Assembly (NCBI GenBank): GCA_047495785.1
Contig: JBLDXI010000020.1
Location: forward strand, 1,054,001 to 1,118,000
Direction: 5' to 3'
Length of the DNA: 64,000 bases
From: Lepidodermella squamata
Lineage: Eukaryota > Gastrotricha
The notes below the pieces were generated by a model. That model saw nothing but the letters and a program-made list of their open reading frames with translations, was not told where the DNA came from and did not search any database. Positions 55,212 to 64,000 of this stretch are shown here, one piece after another; the stretch's first letter is position 1, and each line of letters opens with the position of its first letter. The position numbers were made by a program, and so were the translations under genes.

Positions 55212-57680
55212 TCAGTCATATTCGATTTCATTTTTGATCATCTTACTGGAGAAAGATAAATTCTTCATTGTGAGAGCCAGTTGACGCCGTTGAATGACCA
55301 CTTCCCGGCTTGGTTTTATCGGCGATCGTTGCACTCGACTCCAGAAACCAGGCCACAAAGCCGTCGCCGCTACTGAATTTCCATGCAAAAGAAGTCCTAC
55401 AGACCAGATGACTTGCCTTAAAATCTGGCCTGAAACCACGGAGACTCCCGCGACTGTAAGAAACGATACTGCGATGGAATTAGCTGCTGCTAACTGGAAG
55501 TAATTGAACTCTCGTTGTAAAGCCTGCAATATTACTTCTTGTCGGAGTTTGAAGATGACGAAACAGCAGAAAAGAACAGGAAGCGCGTAAATCGCTCCGA
55601 AAACTCCCAGCCAAATAGTCGACGAAGACGATGCGTCGCAAACAACGTGTGTGACGTCGTAGTACTGGTCTTCGTAGTCGCTATACATGATTGGACCTGT
55701 GACAGGTATCGGCTGTGGGGTTTCGGTTGTGAATATCCAAGTCACAATCACCAAAATGAAAATCACCCCACCTATCACGTTTTGAAGAATACTAGGCAAG
55801 CGATAAGCTGCTCGGTGCTCGGTAATTAGGCCAAACTCAGTTGGGGTAACTAAATTCGCACATTCTTGCCCGGAATTTGGACCTTGAAAACTCAGAAACA
55901 CGCGGGTAGAGCCCGGCCATAGGCGCTTGCGATATGGGCCGTAAATATTTCGCACAAATTCATTGAGCGAGAACAGTTCTGAGAAAAGCGCCATCATTGT
56001 GATCCCTCCTCCGAGCAAAGCAAAAGCCATTTGCCCGTAGCATATGCTTACATCGAGGGATACAACGAAAAAGATCGAAGCGACGTTCTCTAATATTGCA
56101 CCGATGACAAGGCAGAAGTTCTTCAGCGGCCCGTCACTCAGCCCATAGACATCATCGGATCTGTTCAAGATGTAACACCCGACTGCTGCCAGTATTGAAC
56201 TCATCATAACGGCTAGGCACAGAATCGCCCAGAAAGCAGAAGGTGGAATCAGTTGGATCGAATGACCGATGCTTGAAAGATCACGTGGAATGTGACCTGT
56301 GTTTGTCCGCCAGACTGGCTTCTCGTATTGTATTATTTCATAAGAATTTGTGTTCGTGAGGTTAACGCTAGTTGCGCCAATGTACCACATTCGCCAGATT
56401 ATGTGGAGCCTGTAGTCTGACAGCCAGTATTGAGAGATTGACATGAAACGAGAATCAGCTTCGAGTCGATCTTTAGAGTACCATAGCCTGAACTGCAGGC
56501 CTTCGTACCTACCGGCAGCCGCTGATTGATTGACAGCATTCATGACAATTTCAGGCTTTTGAGTGTAGTTTCGAAGTGTTAGATTCGCCGTTCGCTTCAG
56601 TTGAACTTCCCCTTGATGTAGCGATACTAGAGCCTGCAGCATAGCGTCGTGGCATATATATCTCCGAGTCCAGTCCGGTGATCGAGAGGAATTGGCGAGT
56701 CTGTCGAGTCGACGATCAAACTCAGGAATGTCGTAGCCTAGAGTTGAGTTCTTATTTGTCGGTGAGGCCAAACCTTCTACATTCCCGACGAAAACTGTGA
56801 ATTCATACTGTTTGACTATCATATCAGGAGTGCAGCCATCTGGTAAGGTGATTTCAGGGCTGTGAGGGTCTGAATACGCATTGGAATAAGCGATGAAAAG
56901 GTACCGAGGTCCTCGAACTCCTTCTTTGTACGTCAGGCAAAGGAAAGCGAGAAGTCGAGGGGTCTCAAAGAACGTTAAATACACAATTCTAGCATTGCTT
57001 GACGTCAGCGAGTGGACAATTTCCGGCGTTTCAAACTGAATTGCATAGGCGAACCAAACAACGCTAATTCCGGCTGATTCGAACACTTCATAGATGATTT
57101 TAGCGACTATGAATTCGGAAATATTGCCGGGGAAGTAGAGTAAGCCGACCTGGAGCCATTTCGCGACATTTTTTGCCAGATATAACATTGGGGTGAAATT
57201 ATTCTCTTGAGGAGTGACTCGTCGATATAGATTTGGGAAACGCTTCCGGTCTCCTGTGAAAACCGCCCCTCCGCACCATGTTGCGAATTGAACCATGTTG
57301 TATTGCCGGACTATTCCAGAAAATGTTTGGCAGATGTAGTAGCTCCCTACAACAGCAGGTGCTAGATAACCATCAACAGCTGGGTCATAAGTTTTTTCCT
57401 CGAATTGCTGAAGAAACGCCATGAGCTTGACTGGGGCGAGGGTTGCGAGGGATCCTTCGTCGCGGTAAGTTACTTCAACTCGGTAATCTGGTAGAAGGGC
57501 TCCCTTTGCGTTCACTTCATCTACCGCAACCTGCATGGATGCTTGGCAAATCTTGCCATCAGCAGGTTCACTCCCAGTGAATGGAAGAAATGCCAGCAAA
57601 GACAGTTTATCCTTAGCTTGGGAAGTCGGGCTTAAAGTCAGAAGAAGACCGATCAAACTGAATAAATGCTTCCGACTCAT
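55212..57680 (-). CDS. GABA-B-like class C GPCR, subfamily B
   Basis: Single-exon receptor of about 822 aa. I chose the start at 57680 because MSRKHLFSLIGLLLTLSP is a normal signal peptide; an upstream ATG at 57752 would add 24 polar residues. The ectodomain carries FLPFTGSEPADGKICQASMQ, QFATWCGGAVFTG and NLYRRVTPQENNF. The juxtamembrane motif is WRTNTGHIPRDLS. The C-terminal tail after TM7 is the longest of the subfamily, about 45 residues, rich in Lys/Arg/Ser (SRVQRSPIKPSREVV onward), so it is the only member with much room for intracellular contacts. It is very close to the 48108 gene over the ectodomain. Confidence 0.85.
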   Translation of the reverse strand: MSRKHLFSLIGLLLTLSPTSQAKDKLSLLAFLPFTGSEPADGKICQASMQVAVDEVNAKGALLPDYRVEVTYRDEGSLATLAPVKLMAFLQQFEEKTYDPAVDGYLAPAVVGSYYICQTFSGIVRQYNMVQFATWCGGAVFTGDRKRFPNLYRRVTPQENNFTPMLYLAKNVAKWLQVGLLYFPGNISEFIVAKIIYEVFESAGISVVWFAYAIQFETPEIVHSLTSSNARIVYLTFFETPRLLAFLCLTYKEGVRGPRYLFIAYSNAYSDPHSPEITLPDGCTPDMIVKQYEFTVFVGNVEGLASPTNKNSTLGYDIPEFDRRLDRLANSSRSPDWTRRYICHDAMLQALVSLHQGEVQLKRTANLTLRNYTQKPEIVMNAVNQSAAAGRYEGLQFRLWYSKDRLEADSRFMSISQYWLSDYRLHIIWRMWYIGATSVNLTNTNSYEIIQYEKPVWRTNTGHIPRDLSSIGHSIQLIPPSAFWAILCLAVMMSSILAAVGCYILNRSDDVYGLSDGPLKNFCLVIGAILENVASIFFVVSLDVSICYGQMAFALLGGGITMMALFSELFSLNEFVRNIYGPYRKRLWPGSTRVFLSFQGPNSGQECANLVTPTEFGLITEHRAAYRLPSILQNVIGGVIFILVIVTWIFTTETPQPIPVTGPIMYSDYEDQYYDVTHVVCDASSSSTIWLGVFGAIYALPVLFCCFVIFKLRQEVILQALQREFNYFQLAAANSIAVSFLTVAGVSVVSGQILRQVIWSVGLLLHGNSVAATALWPGFWSRVQRSPIKPSREVVIQRRQLALTMKNLSFSSKMIKNEIEYD

Positions 57681-58765
57681 CAATAAATGTTTTAGGATTT
57701 CAGAATTGTTATTGCAATGACTACTAATATAGGATGGTGAAATCGTGGTCATAGCTTTCGTGTTTTTCTGTTGAGAAACATGTGCACACGACAGGAAAGC
57801 TTCGAAAGGGCGTTAATGGAACTCTCACCGGACGTAAATCAGCGACCGAGCGTTTCCGGAACGTCGGTGCAGTTGAGACATTGGCTTGAAGTTGAATCGT
57901 TTTCAGCAAACAGTGAGACAGTCAATCTATCGGCGTCATGTATTATCCGTGTTATTTGCCGCACGGAGAGCTCTGGCGAGATTCCTTTTGAGATTGAATA
58001 CACACATGTCGGTGTTCCATTTTTTTCAACCTGTGTCGAAGAGGTGGCTATAATATCAAATGTCAAAACATCCTTTGTTAAAAATTAAAAGCGAAGTAAA
58101 TTTGAAAAAACAGTTTCTTTATAGCTGGTACATTGAACGTTGTGACCCACTTCATACGACGATTCAGAGACACAAAATGACAAGTTGTGATGCTCCATTA
58201 CGGATACAATACATTACATTTAGTTACATTGTGATACAATTAGTTTCGTCCGGTTGCGCAATTGGAGGGTAAAATTGGACTTGTGCAGAAACGCCGAGTG
58301 TACAATTTAAAATTTTCAAAGCCCGTGCGCTAATGTCAAAGGGCTAGTTTTGATTATACAGGCGGTTTTTACACTAAAACGTAATTCAGACAACACTCTC
58401 TATCGAATAGATAAGTATAGGGTTCTCACGTGAAAAACTAATGGGAAAAAGTTTTCGCGCATCTAAACTTTCGAGAAACAAGTGCGCGCACTCTCAACTT
58501 GCGCGTAAAACGTGTTTATATTAATTTTTCGCGCGACAAATTCATATTCAAAATCGATAGAGAACTGTCCGAATTATTTGTTGGCAGCAAAGCCGACACG
58601 ATACTCGAAAGTAGCCCTTTGACATAAAAGCGCGCGGTCAAAGTTTTCGACTTGGCGTTTGCGTACAAGTCCACTTCTCGCTCAAATTGGGCTACGGACG
58701 TTTTTCGGCTGGAGGAAACTAATATGGACCCGGAACTGAGCATTTGTGACAGCCCAAATATGATT
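57681..58765. other. Intergenic region between two subfamily B receptors
   Basis: Open frames such as 57771-58088 have no family resemblance or splice support. Nothing else is recognised. Confidence 0.4.
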
Positions 58766-61210
58766 TCACGCCACTGCTGACAACGTTTTGGTCAATTTCT
58801 TTCTCTTGCCAATGCTCGTCGTTCGTGTTTTGTGTGACGTTGCAGGCGAATTGTAGCTGGAGCCTGGTACGATATTTTGAAGGCTTTTTCCTTTCAATTT
58901 CGCTGCTAAAATGACCCGAAGAGACGTGAAGCAAGTTGCTGAACTGTAAACCAGCAAGCTGAACGCCCAAACGATGTTCCTAACAATCGATTCATCATCA
59001 ATTGCGCTGACGGCAACAATGACTAGGCAATAGATTGCAAGAGCATTAACAGCCGCTACTTGCAGCGAAGTTACTTCCTTTCTCAGTGCTGCTATTACGT
59101 TAGACCGGCGAAGGTTGTAAGCGATGAAGATGTTTAAAATAAGCGGAATAGCGTTCATGGCGCAAAATGTAGCTTCCCAATAGAACGAAAATTGACTCAT
59201 ACAGATTTCGACGGTTACATCGAAATATGCGTCTTTCATCTCATCGAACGTCACGTTACCGGTGAAAATTGTCGAGCGGCTAGGTCCGAAAACTAGAAAC
59301 CAAACCGCCAGAAGACTACCATTCAAAAGCATAAAACCAATCGGTCCTGAACTGTTAACAACTTTGCTTCGATTGTTGTGAGAAACGATCGAAGCAGCTT
59401 CGGCAGGTTGCAGAGTGGCCAGTCGTAGCGAATCGGATGGCAAAGGTGCGATGAAAACCGATTTGGCAACGAATCTAAGCCGCGATTCTTTTTTGAAAAA
59501 TTTCGAGACATTCAGAAGCTTGATGAATAACGAGCTGTTTGCTGCACTCATTCCCAGAACCAAAATTACGATTTTCGACGAGCAAATTGAGTCTGATAAA
59601 GGAGACACGAATAAAACTGCAGCAACATTTGTTAGAATTGACCCGATTGTCATTGCGAAGTTACTGAAGAAATGGTCAGAAATCCCGTAAATTCCATGGA
59701 ACTTTACGGCTATTAACATCGCGACTGTCATACCAGTTGAAGACAGGACAGCAATGGCTAAAACGACCCAAAATATGGAATCAGGAACTGTTTCGAAGAG
59801 ATGGACAACCTCTGAGAGATCACGAGGTGGTTGTCCCGAATTTGTCCCCCATTCAAAATCATCAAACCTCTCTATGGAGAAGTAGCTCATGTTGCGAATG
59901 GTGAGACTGGTATTTCCAATATGCCACATGCGCCGTATCATCCTCGGCTGCCTCAATTCTGGGACGTACTGAGCCATGCCTTGAAAGCGATTGTCAGCCT
60001 CAAGCCTATCTGTCGAATAGAAAAGCCTGTGCTGTAGGCCTTCATACTTTTCCGTAGCCGCACTTCTGTTGACGGCATGCATCACTAATTCCGGGTGGTC
60101 CCGAAAATCTCTTAGAGTCAAGTTATTGGCCTGTTTTAGCTGTTTATCAGCTCTGTCCAAAACGACTAGAGCTTGCAGCATGGCATCGTGGCAAATGAAT
60201 CTTCTGGCGTAGTCGACCGAGCGAGTTGATCCGGTGATTGCGTCCAATTTCGCTTCGAATTCTGTCGTGTTATACCCCAGCGATGTATCTTTCACCAAAT
60301 TAGGCACGAGACCTTCGAAATTTCCAACAAAAACTGTCGCTTCATACATCTTCAAAATCATGGACCTAGTGCAGTCCGGCGGAAGGGTTATGTTGGTGCT
60401 ATGGGGGTCGATGTAAGCATTGGAATAGGCGATGAAGAGGTAACGAGGCCCGCGAATGTTCTCGCGATATGCCAAGCATAGAAAAGCCAGCATTCTAGGG
60501 CTTTCGTAGAATCCAAGATAAACAATCCTAGCTCGACTTGCCGTTAGCGAATCAATTATCGCCGAATTATCAAACGAAATTACCGACGCGAACCATACAA
60601 CGGAAATTGATTCCGATTCGAATATTTCGTACAGAAATTTTGCGACTAAAAATTCGGAAATATTACCAGGAAAATAAACAATGCCAACTTCCTTCCATTT
60701 AGCAATGTATTTCGCGAGGTATAGTTGGGGGATGAAGTTGCTTTCCTGGGGTGTTACCCTTCGATATAAATTCGGGAATCGATTTCTGTTACCTGTGAAA
60801 ACCGTCCCAGCACACCAAGTAGCAAATTCGACCATGTTGAACTGGCGAACTATGCCTGTGATAGTTTGGCAGATGTAGTAGTTGCCAACAACGGCCGGGG
60901 CTAGGTAGCCATCTATCGAAGGGTTGTAGTATTGATCTTCGAATTTCGATAGAAATGCCATTAAATTCACGGGAGATTTCGTGCCAAGGGGCCCTTCATC
61001 GCGATACGTGACCTCAACTGTGTAGTCGGGCAGTATGACGCCCTTCGAGTTGACCTCATTAACCGCGACTTGCATTGCAGCCTGGCAGACCTGACCATCA
61101 GCTGGTTCGCTTCCGGTGAAAGGGACGAAAGCCAGGAGGGCTAATTTATCTTTCGCTTGAGCTGTCGTGAGTATTGCTAACGCCAAGGGAGCCACCATTC
61201 TGAAAAGCAT
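58766..61210 (-). CDS. GABA-B-like class C GPCR, subfamily B
   Basis: Single-exon 814-aa receptor; signal peptide MLFRMVAPLALAILTTAQA (a Met at residue 5 is an alternative start). Subfamily signature FVPFTGSEPADGQVCQAAMQ, then EFATWCAGTVFTG with Ala where the other two have Gly, then NLYRRVTPQESNF. The juxtamembrane hallmark is FEWGTNSGQPPRDLS, keeping the PP that the other two B genes have lost. The tail of about 50 residues is Ser/Thr/Lys-rich. It is the most diverged of the three B genes, especially in the membrane domain. Confidence 0.85.
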   Translation of the reverse strand: MLFRMVAPLALAILTTAQAKDKLALLAFVPFTGSEPADGQVCQAAMQVAVNEVNSKGVILPDYTVEVTYRDEGPLGTKSPVNLMAFLSKFEDQYYNPSIDGYLAPAVVGNYYICQTITGIVRQFNMVEFATWCAGTVFTGNRNRFPNLYRRVTPQESNFIPQLYLAKYIAKWKEVGIVYFPGNISEFLVAKFLYEIFESESISVVWFASVISFDNSAIIDSLTASRARIVYLGFYESPRMLAFLCLAYRENIRGPRYLFIAYSNAYIDPHSTNITLPPDCTRSMILKMYEATVFVGNFEGLVPNLVKDTSLGYNTTEFEAKLDAITGSTRSVDYARRFICHDAMLQALVVLDRADKQLKQANNLTLRDFRDHPELVMHAVNRSAATEKYEGLQHRLFYSTDRLEADNRFQGMAQYVPELRQPRMIRRMWHIGNTSLTIRNMSYFSIERFDDFEWGTNSGQPPRDLSEVVHLFETVPDSIFWVVLAIAVLSSTGMTVAMLIAVKFHGIYGISDHFFSNFAMTIGSILTNVAAVLFVSPLSDSICSSKIVILVLGMSAANSSLFIKLLNVSKFFKKESRLRFVAKSVFIAPLPSDSLRLATLQPAEAASIVSHNNRSKVVNSSGPIGFMLLNGSLLAVWFLVFGPSRSTIFTGNVTFDEMKDAYFDVTVEICMSQFSFYWEATFCAMNAIPLILNIFIAYNLRRSNVIAALRKEVTSLQVAAVNALAIYCLVIVAVSAIDDESIVRNIVWAFSLLVYSSATCFTSLRVILAAKLKGKSLQNIVPGSSYNSPATSHKTRTTSIGKRKKLTKTLSAVA

Positions 61211-62030
61211 TTTTCGAAAGGATACAAAAAAAATCAGTCGATCAGTGCAAATTTCCTTGACAATTTTTTAAGGATATACCGACCGCTATCGATGGGATTC
61301 GCTTTCAATTATCAAGATTGCCGCGCATTTTTGCAGCGTTAATGCAACGATGAACCATGACGCCTTCTGAAGTTCCAGGCAACCTCGAATTGTAGAGACA
61401 GATCATAACAAGCCTAATTAGCCATTAATAACATTGGAGACGCGTTCTTGTTGATGATTGCTCACAGCTTTTAGCTGTGGAGACATTTTTACCTCACGCT
61501 TTCGTCATCCTGCTTTTCTCAGGAGATTAAAAAATTCGACTAGTCATTACTTTGATGAAGTTTCTTGGCGAGTAAGTCTCTCAGCAGAGGATCTAAAATT
61601 AGCCCACTACTTACTGTCTTGAATCAGGAATATTTAAGCGAATTAAGGTATGGAAACTGGGTGATGCATTATACTTGAAGCTCGAATTATTTGGCTAGAA
61701 GAAGAAAGTCTCGCGGTAGTAAAACTTCTCCTAGATAGCCTAACCAAATGCACGAAAAACGGATCGGAGATGAGAAACGATGTCCCATTATATTGCCGGG
61801 GCAGAATTTAAATGCAGTAAGACTCGGAAATAAAATCCGGAGAAATTTAGTCCAACTCAATAAAATACGGATATTACCCGAAAAATTTACCATCGGGGGT
61901 TTCCGGGTTTTTATACCGATAAATTCAAGGTGAGAATTCAAACACGGAACTTTTCATTCTTGTTTATTTCAAATTTACATCATAAACGAGAAAATCTAAA
62001 GATGATTTACCGGCGTAAAGTCTCCAAGAT
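61211..62030. other. Intergenic region with no recognised gene
   Basis: No supported coding sequence, RNA gene or repeat. Confidence 0.4.
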
Positions 62031-64000
62031 TTACCGGCCAAGCGCGAATAGCTCATGGGCTGTACTACGCCGCACTCTACCAGCCGACATTTCGCGCCTC
62101 TCGACCCTGCCCTGGCACATGTGATAGAAAACCATCGCAAGAGAAATCGCAATGAAAACAGCAGAGCTCAAAATTGAAACGACCATAGCAACGTAACGTC
62201 GAGTTTGGCTCTCGCTCGAAATGTAGTAATAGCTATTGGCGAAATAAATCAGCTCTTCAGAATCGCCACTCTCCTCGAGTCGGCAATGCGAATGGGCGCG
62301 ACCAAAGAAAAAATGACCGGAAATTTTATCACTGCATTCGAAGTTGAGGAAATTCGTAGCTGATGAATATTCAGCAAAAGCCTCTTTAAAAGCTTCCCGA
62401 GGTTCAGACGATTGACGGTAGAGAGTTAACTGAAGTTCAGAAGGCGCCTCCCCAGCCGAGTCGAAGCCGAACTTGCAATTCGAGGTAACATTTGGAAGGC
62501 TGACTTTGAACGATGTCCGCCGGATGTAGTTGTACAACATCGAGCCATTGCGGATCATTGATCTACACGTAGCGATTGCACAATTTGATTTAAGCACTTT
62601 TTTGATAGCATTAGTTCCGGCTAATAGGGCTCTCGTCAATGATTCCAGGCTGTTTGGAACATCAATTGTTAACATTGAGGTGTTTGAAACCATTTTCCGC
62701 CAAGAAAATGGATCTTTACAGCTGTTCATTTCGTTTGCACTGACGAGTCCAACTTCTGCATTGACAAGGCGGGTTGAATTCCTAATCATAGCGCTAAATA
62801 ATAAAAAATAACGATTATCATTGAATATTTCAAATCCAAGGCCTACCTGGTGAAAACGGTGTATTTCTGGTAATTTCTTGCTATTTTTGCCAATTTTATA
62901 GCTCTGAGAAGAGTTGCCGTACCCTCCTCGCCGCAAATGCAAATCACGCCAGGAACTTTTGCATATTGTGAAAGACTTTTCCCAATGAAAACCACATCCA
63001 TAGAACTGCCGGTGAGGATCAAATCAGCCGCGATGGTAACGCCAACTTTAGCTAGTTCGGCCCTCATAACGCGAGCGCCAACTTCAGACTCGTATGAATT
63101 GCTGGAATGCACGAGGTCGACATATCGCCATTTGATAACTTTTCCGATGAGAGCGGCAAAAACTTGAATTTTAACCTTGTCAGATGGCACTGTCCTTGCC
63201 AGAAGGGGGAAGCGATTTCGATCACTGAGCTCAGCTGACTTGGAAGTGTATTCAATCTAGTTGAAAAAAATTATGAAACAAATAAGAAAAAGTATAAATT
63301 AAAAAAAGCGATTAAAAAATCCGCCTTAAAATTTCTGGGTCATATTTTTGTATTTTTTTGAATTTTTGAATTGTGTTATCATTTGAGCGTTCCAATTTTT
63401 TCTCCGTTCAAAATGCACGATTTTTTTTTAAAACACTCAAAATCACGAGATGTGTCTTGGAACCCGGTACCAGCCCGGTACCAGTGCCGGAACCAGCCAA
63501 TGTTACTTTGATGACCACGATGGAAAAGTTTCAAAATCGCCCACCGTTCAAAGTGGATGAATAATATGTCTTTTATTTGTTTACTTACCAAAGGAATATT
63601 GAGCTTATGAAGTTTTGAAGCGACGCTAGCTGTTACACCGCCTCTTCCATCGCAAATGACGAAAGCAACAGTTCGATTATTAGCAACCCTAGCGTTGCTC
63701 CATTTTTCTATTTTCGACGATGCTAATTTCGGCGAGGAACACGAATCGATAACTTCAAAGTCGAGCTTGAACAATTTGTTATTGAAGTATTCATCATTCA
63801 GCTCCCATATCATTCGCCTGGCGTAGCGTACGATTTGCGTGCTACCTGGTACCGAAGAGTTACAAGTGTTATTTCGCCCCTGATTGAGAGGTAGGATAAA
63901 TCCGACTGTCACTACATTGTACTGTGATCGGCTATCAAAACTTGCTGAGTCGAAAAATATTAGAGACAAGTAGGCAATAAGGGCAATATAGTTGTCAATA
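62031..64000 (-). CDS. Single-pass receptor with mGluR-like ligand-binding ectodomain, 5' end cut by window
   Basis: Three exons in the window join in phase: 64000-63589, 63256-62847 and 62793-62031. The introns are 332 nt and 53 nt. The first visible residues (NYIALIAYLSLIFFD) look like a signal peptide, with no ATG before the window edge. The ectodomain is of the type-1 periplasmic-binding class. Its part TSKSAELSDRN, then RFPLLARTVPSD, then KWRYVDLVHSS resembles metabotropic glutamate receptors (SASLSD, RTVPxD, WxYV). After about 460 visible residues one membrane helix (AMVVSILSSAVFIAISLAMV) is followed by a tail of about 30 basic residues and a stop. There is no 7TM, kinase or cyclase domain. 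Natriuretic-peptide clearance receptors have a similar layout. It could act as a decoy, co-receptor or binding subunit. Confidence 0.75.

Noticed and set aside
57771-58088. 105-codon plus-strand frame between two receptors
   Set aside because: It overlaps the upstream region of a receptor gene, and there is no recognisable feature or splice support.

Overview
This window is animal (metazoan) nuclear DNA. The evidence is spliced genes, class C and cys-loop neurotransmitter-type receptors, and mosaic secreted proteins built from C-type lectin, sushi, LamG-like, DUF4215 and WSC modules. The introns I could fix by phase are nearly all 47-57 nt with T-rich 3' ends closing in CAG, TAG or AAG. This points to a compact, small-intron genome of the kind seen in larvaceans, nematodes or some other small invertebrates. 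I cannot name the lineage. The cys-loop channel argues against sponges and ctenophores.

Layout. 1-12.8 kb (+) is the 3' part of a very large mosaic secreted gene: about ten C-type lectin-like domains, then sushi modules, then LamG-like domains alternating with DUF4215 repeats, then sushi and WSC. A 195-bp foldback element sits inside one of its introns. A second foldback lies at 13.1-13.8 kb. 14.0-22.0 kb carries three related GABA-B-like class C receptor genes (-,+,-), the third with an apparent frameshift. 23.4-26.8 kb holds two tandem SLC46-type transporters. 27.8-30.2 kb holds a divergent class C receptor. 30.7-31.3 kb is a foldback whose arms look tRNA-derived. 31.8-33.0 and 41.8-43.1 kb hold two secreted PI-PLC X-domain proteins. 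Between them, 33.8-37.2 kb (-) is a seven-exon anion-type cys-loop receptor gene whose largest intron contains an entire CARD/coiled-coil gene on the opposite strand.

In the right half are a small secreted protein (40.6 kb), a TPR-like secreted or lumenal protein (43.2 kb, -), and a serine-protease homologue that lacks its catalytic His and Ser, followed by sushi modules and apparently ankyrin repeats (44.1-47.0 kb, -). Then come three more class C receptors of a second subfamily (48.1-50.5, 55.2-57.7 and 58.8-61.2 kb, all -). The last gene (62.0-64.0 kb, -) is cut by the window edge: it has an mGluR-like ligand-binding ectodomain with only one membrane segment. A 1.67-kb DNA transposon with TA target-site duplication and pogo/Tigger-like ends lies at 53.2-54.8 kb, next to a field of CATCGGAA repeats.

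Together the window is a local expansion of intron-poor class C receptors (seven 7TM members in two subfamilies plus one outlier, and one single-pass form) among intron-rich genes for secreted recognition proteins. A chemosensory or immune-recognition theme is a reasonable inference, but ligands and expression cannot be read from the sequence.
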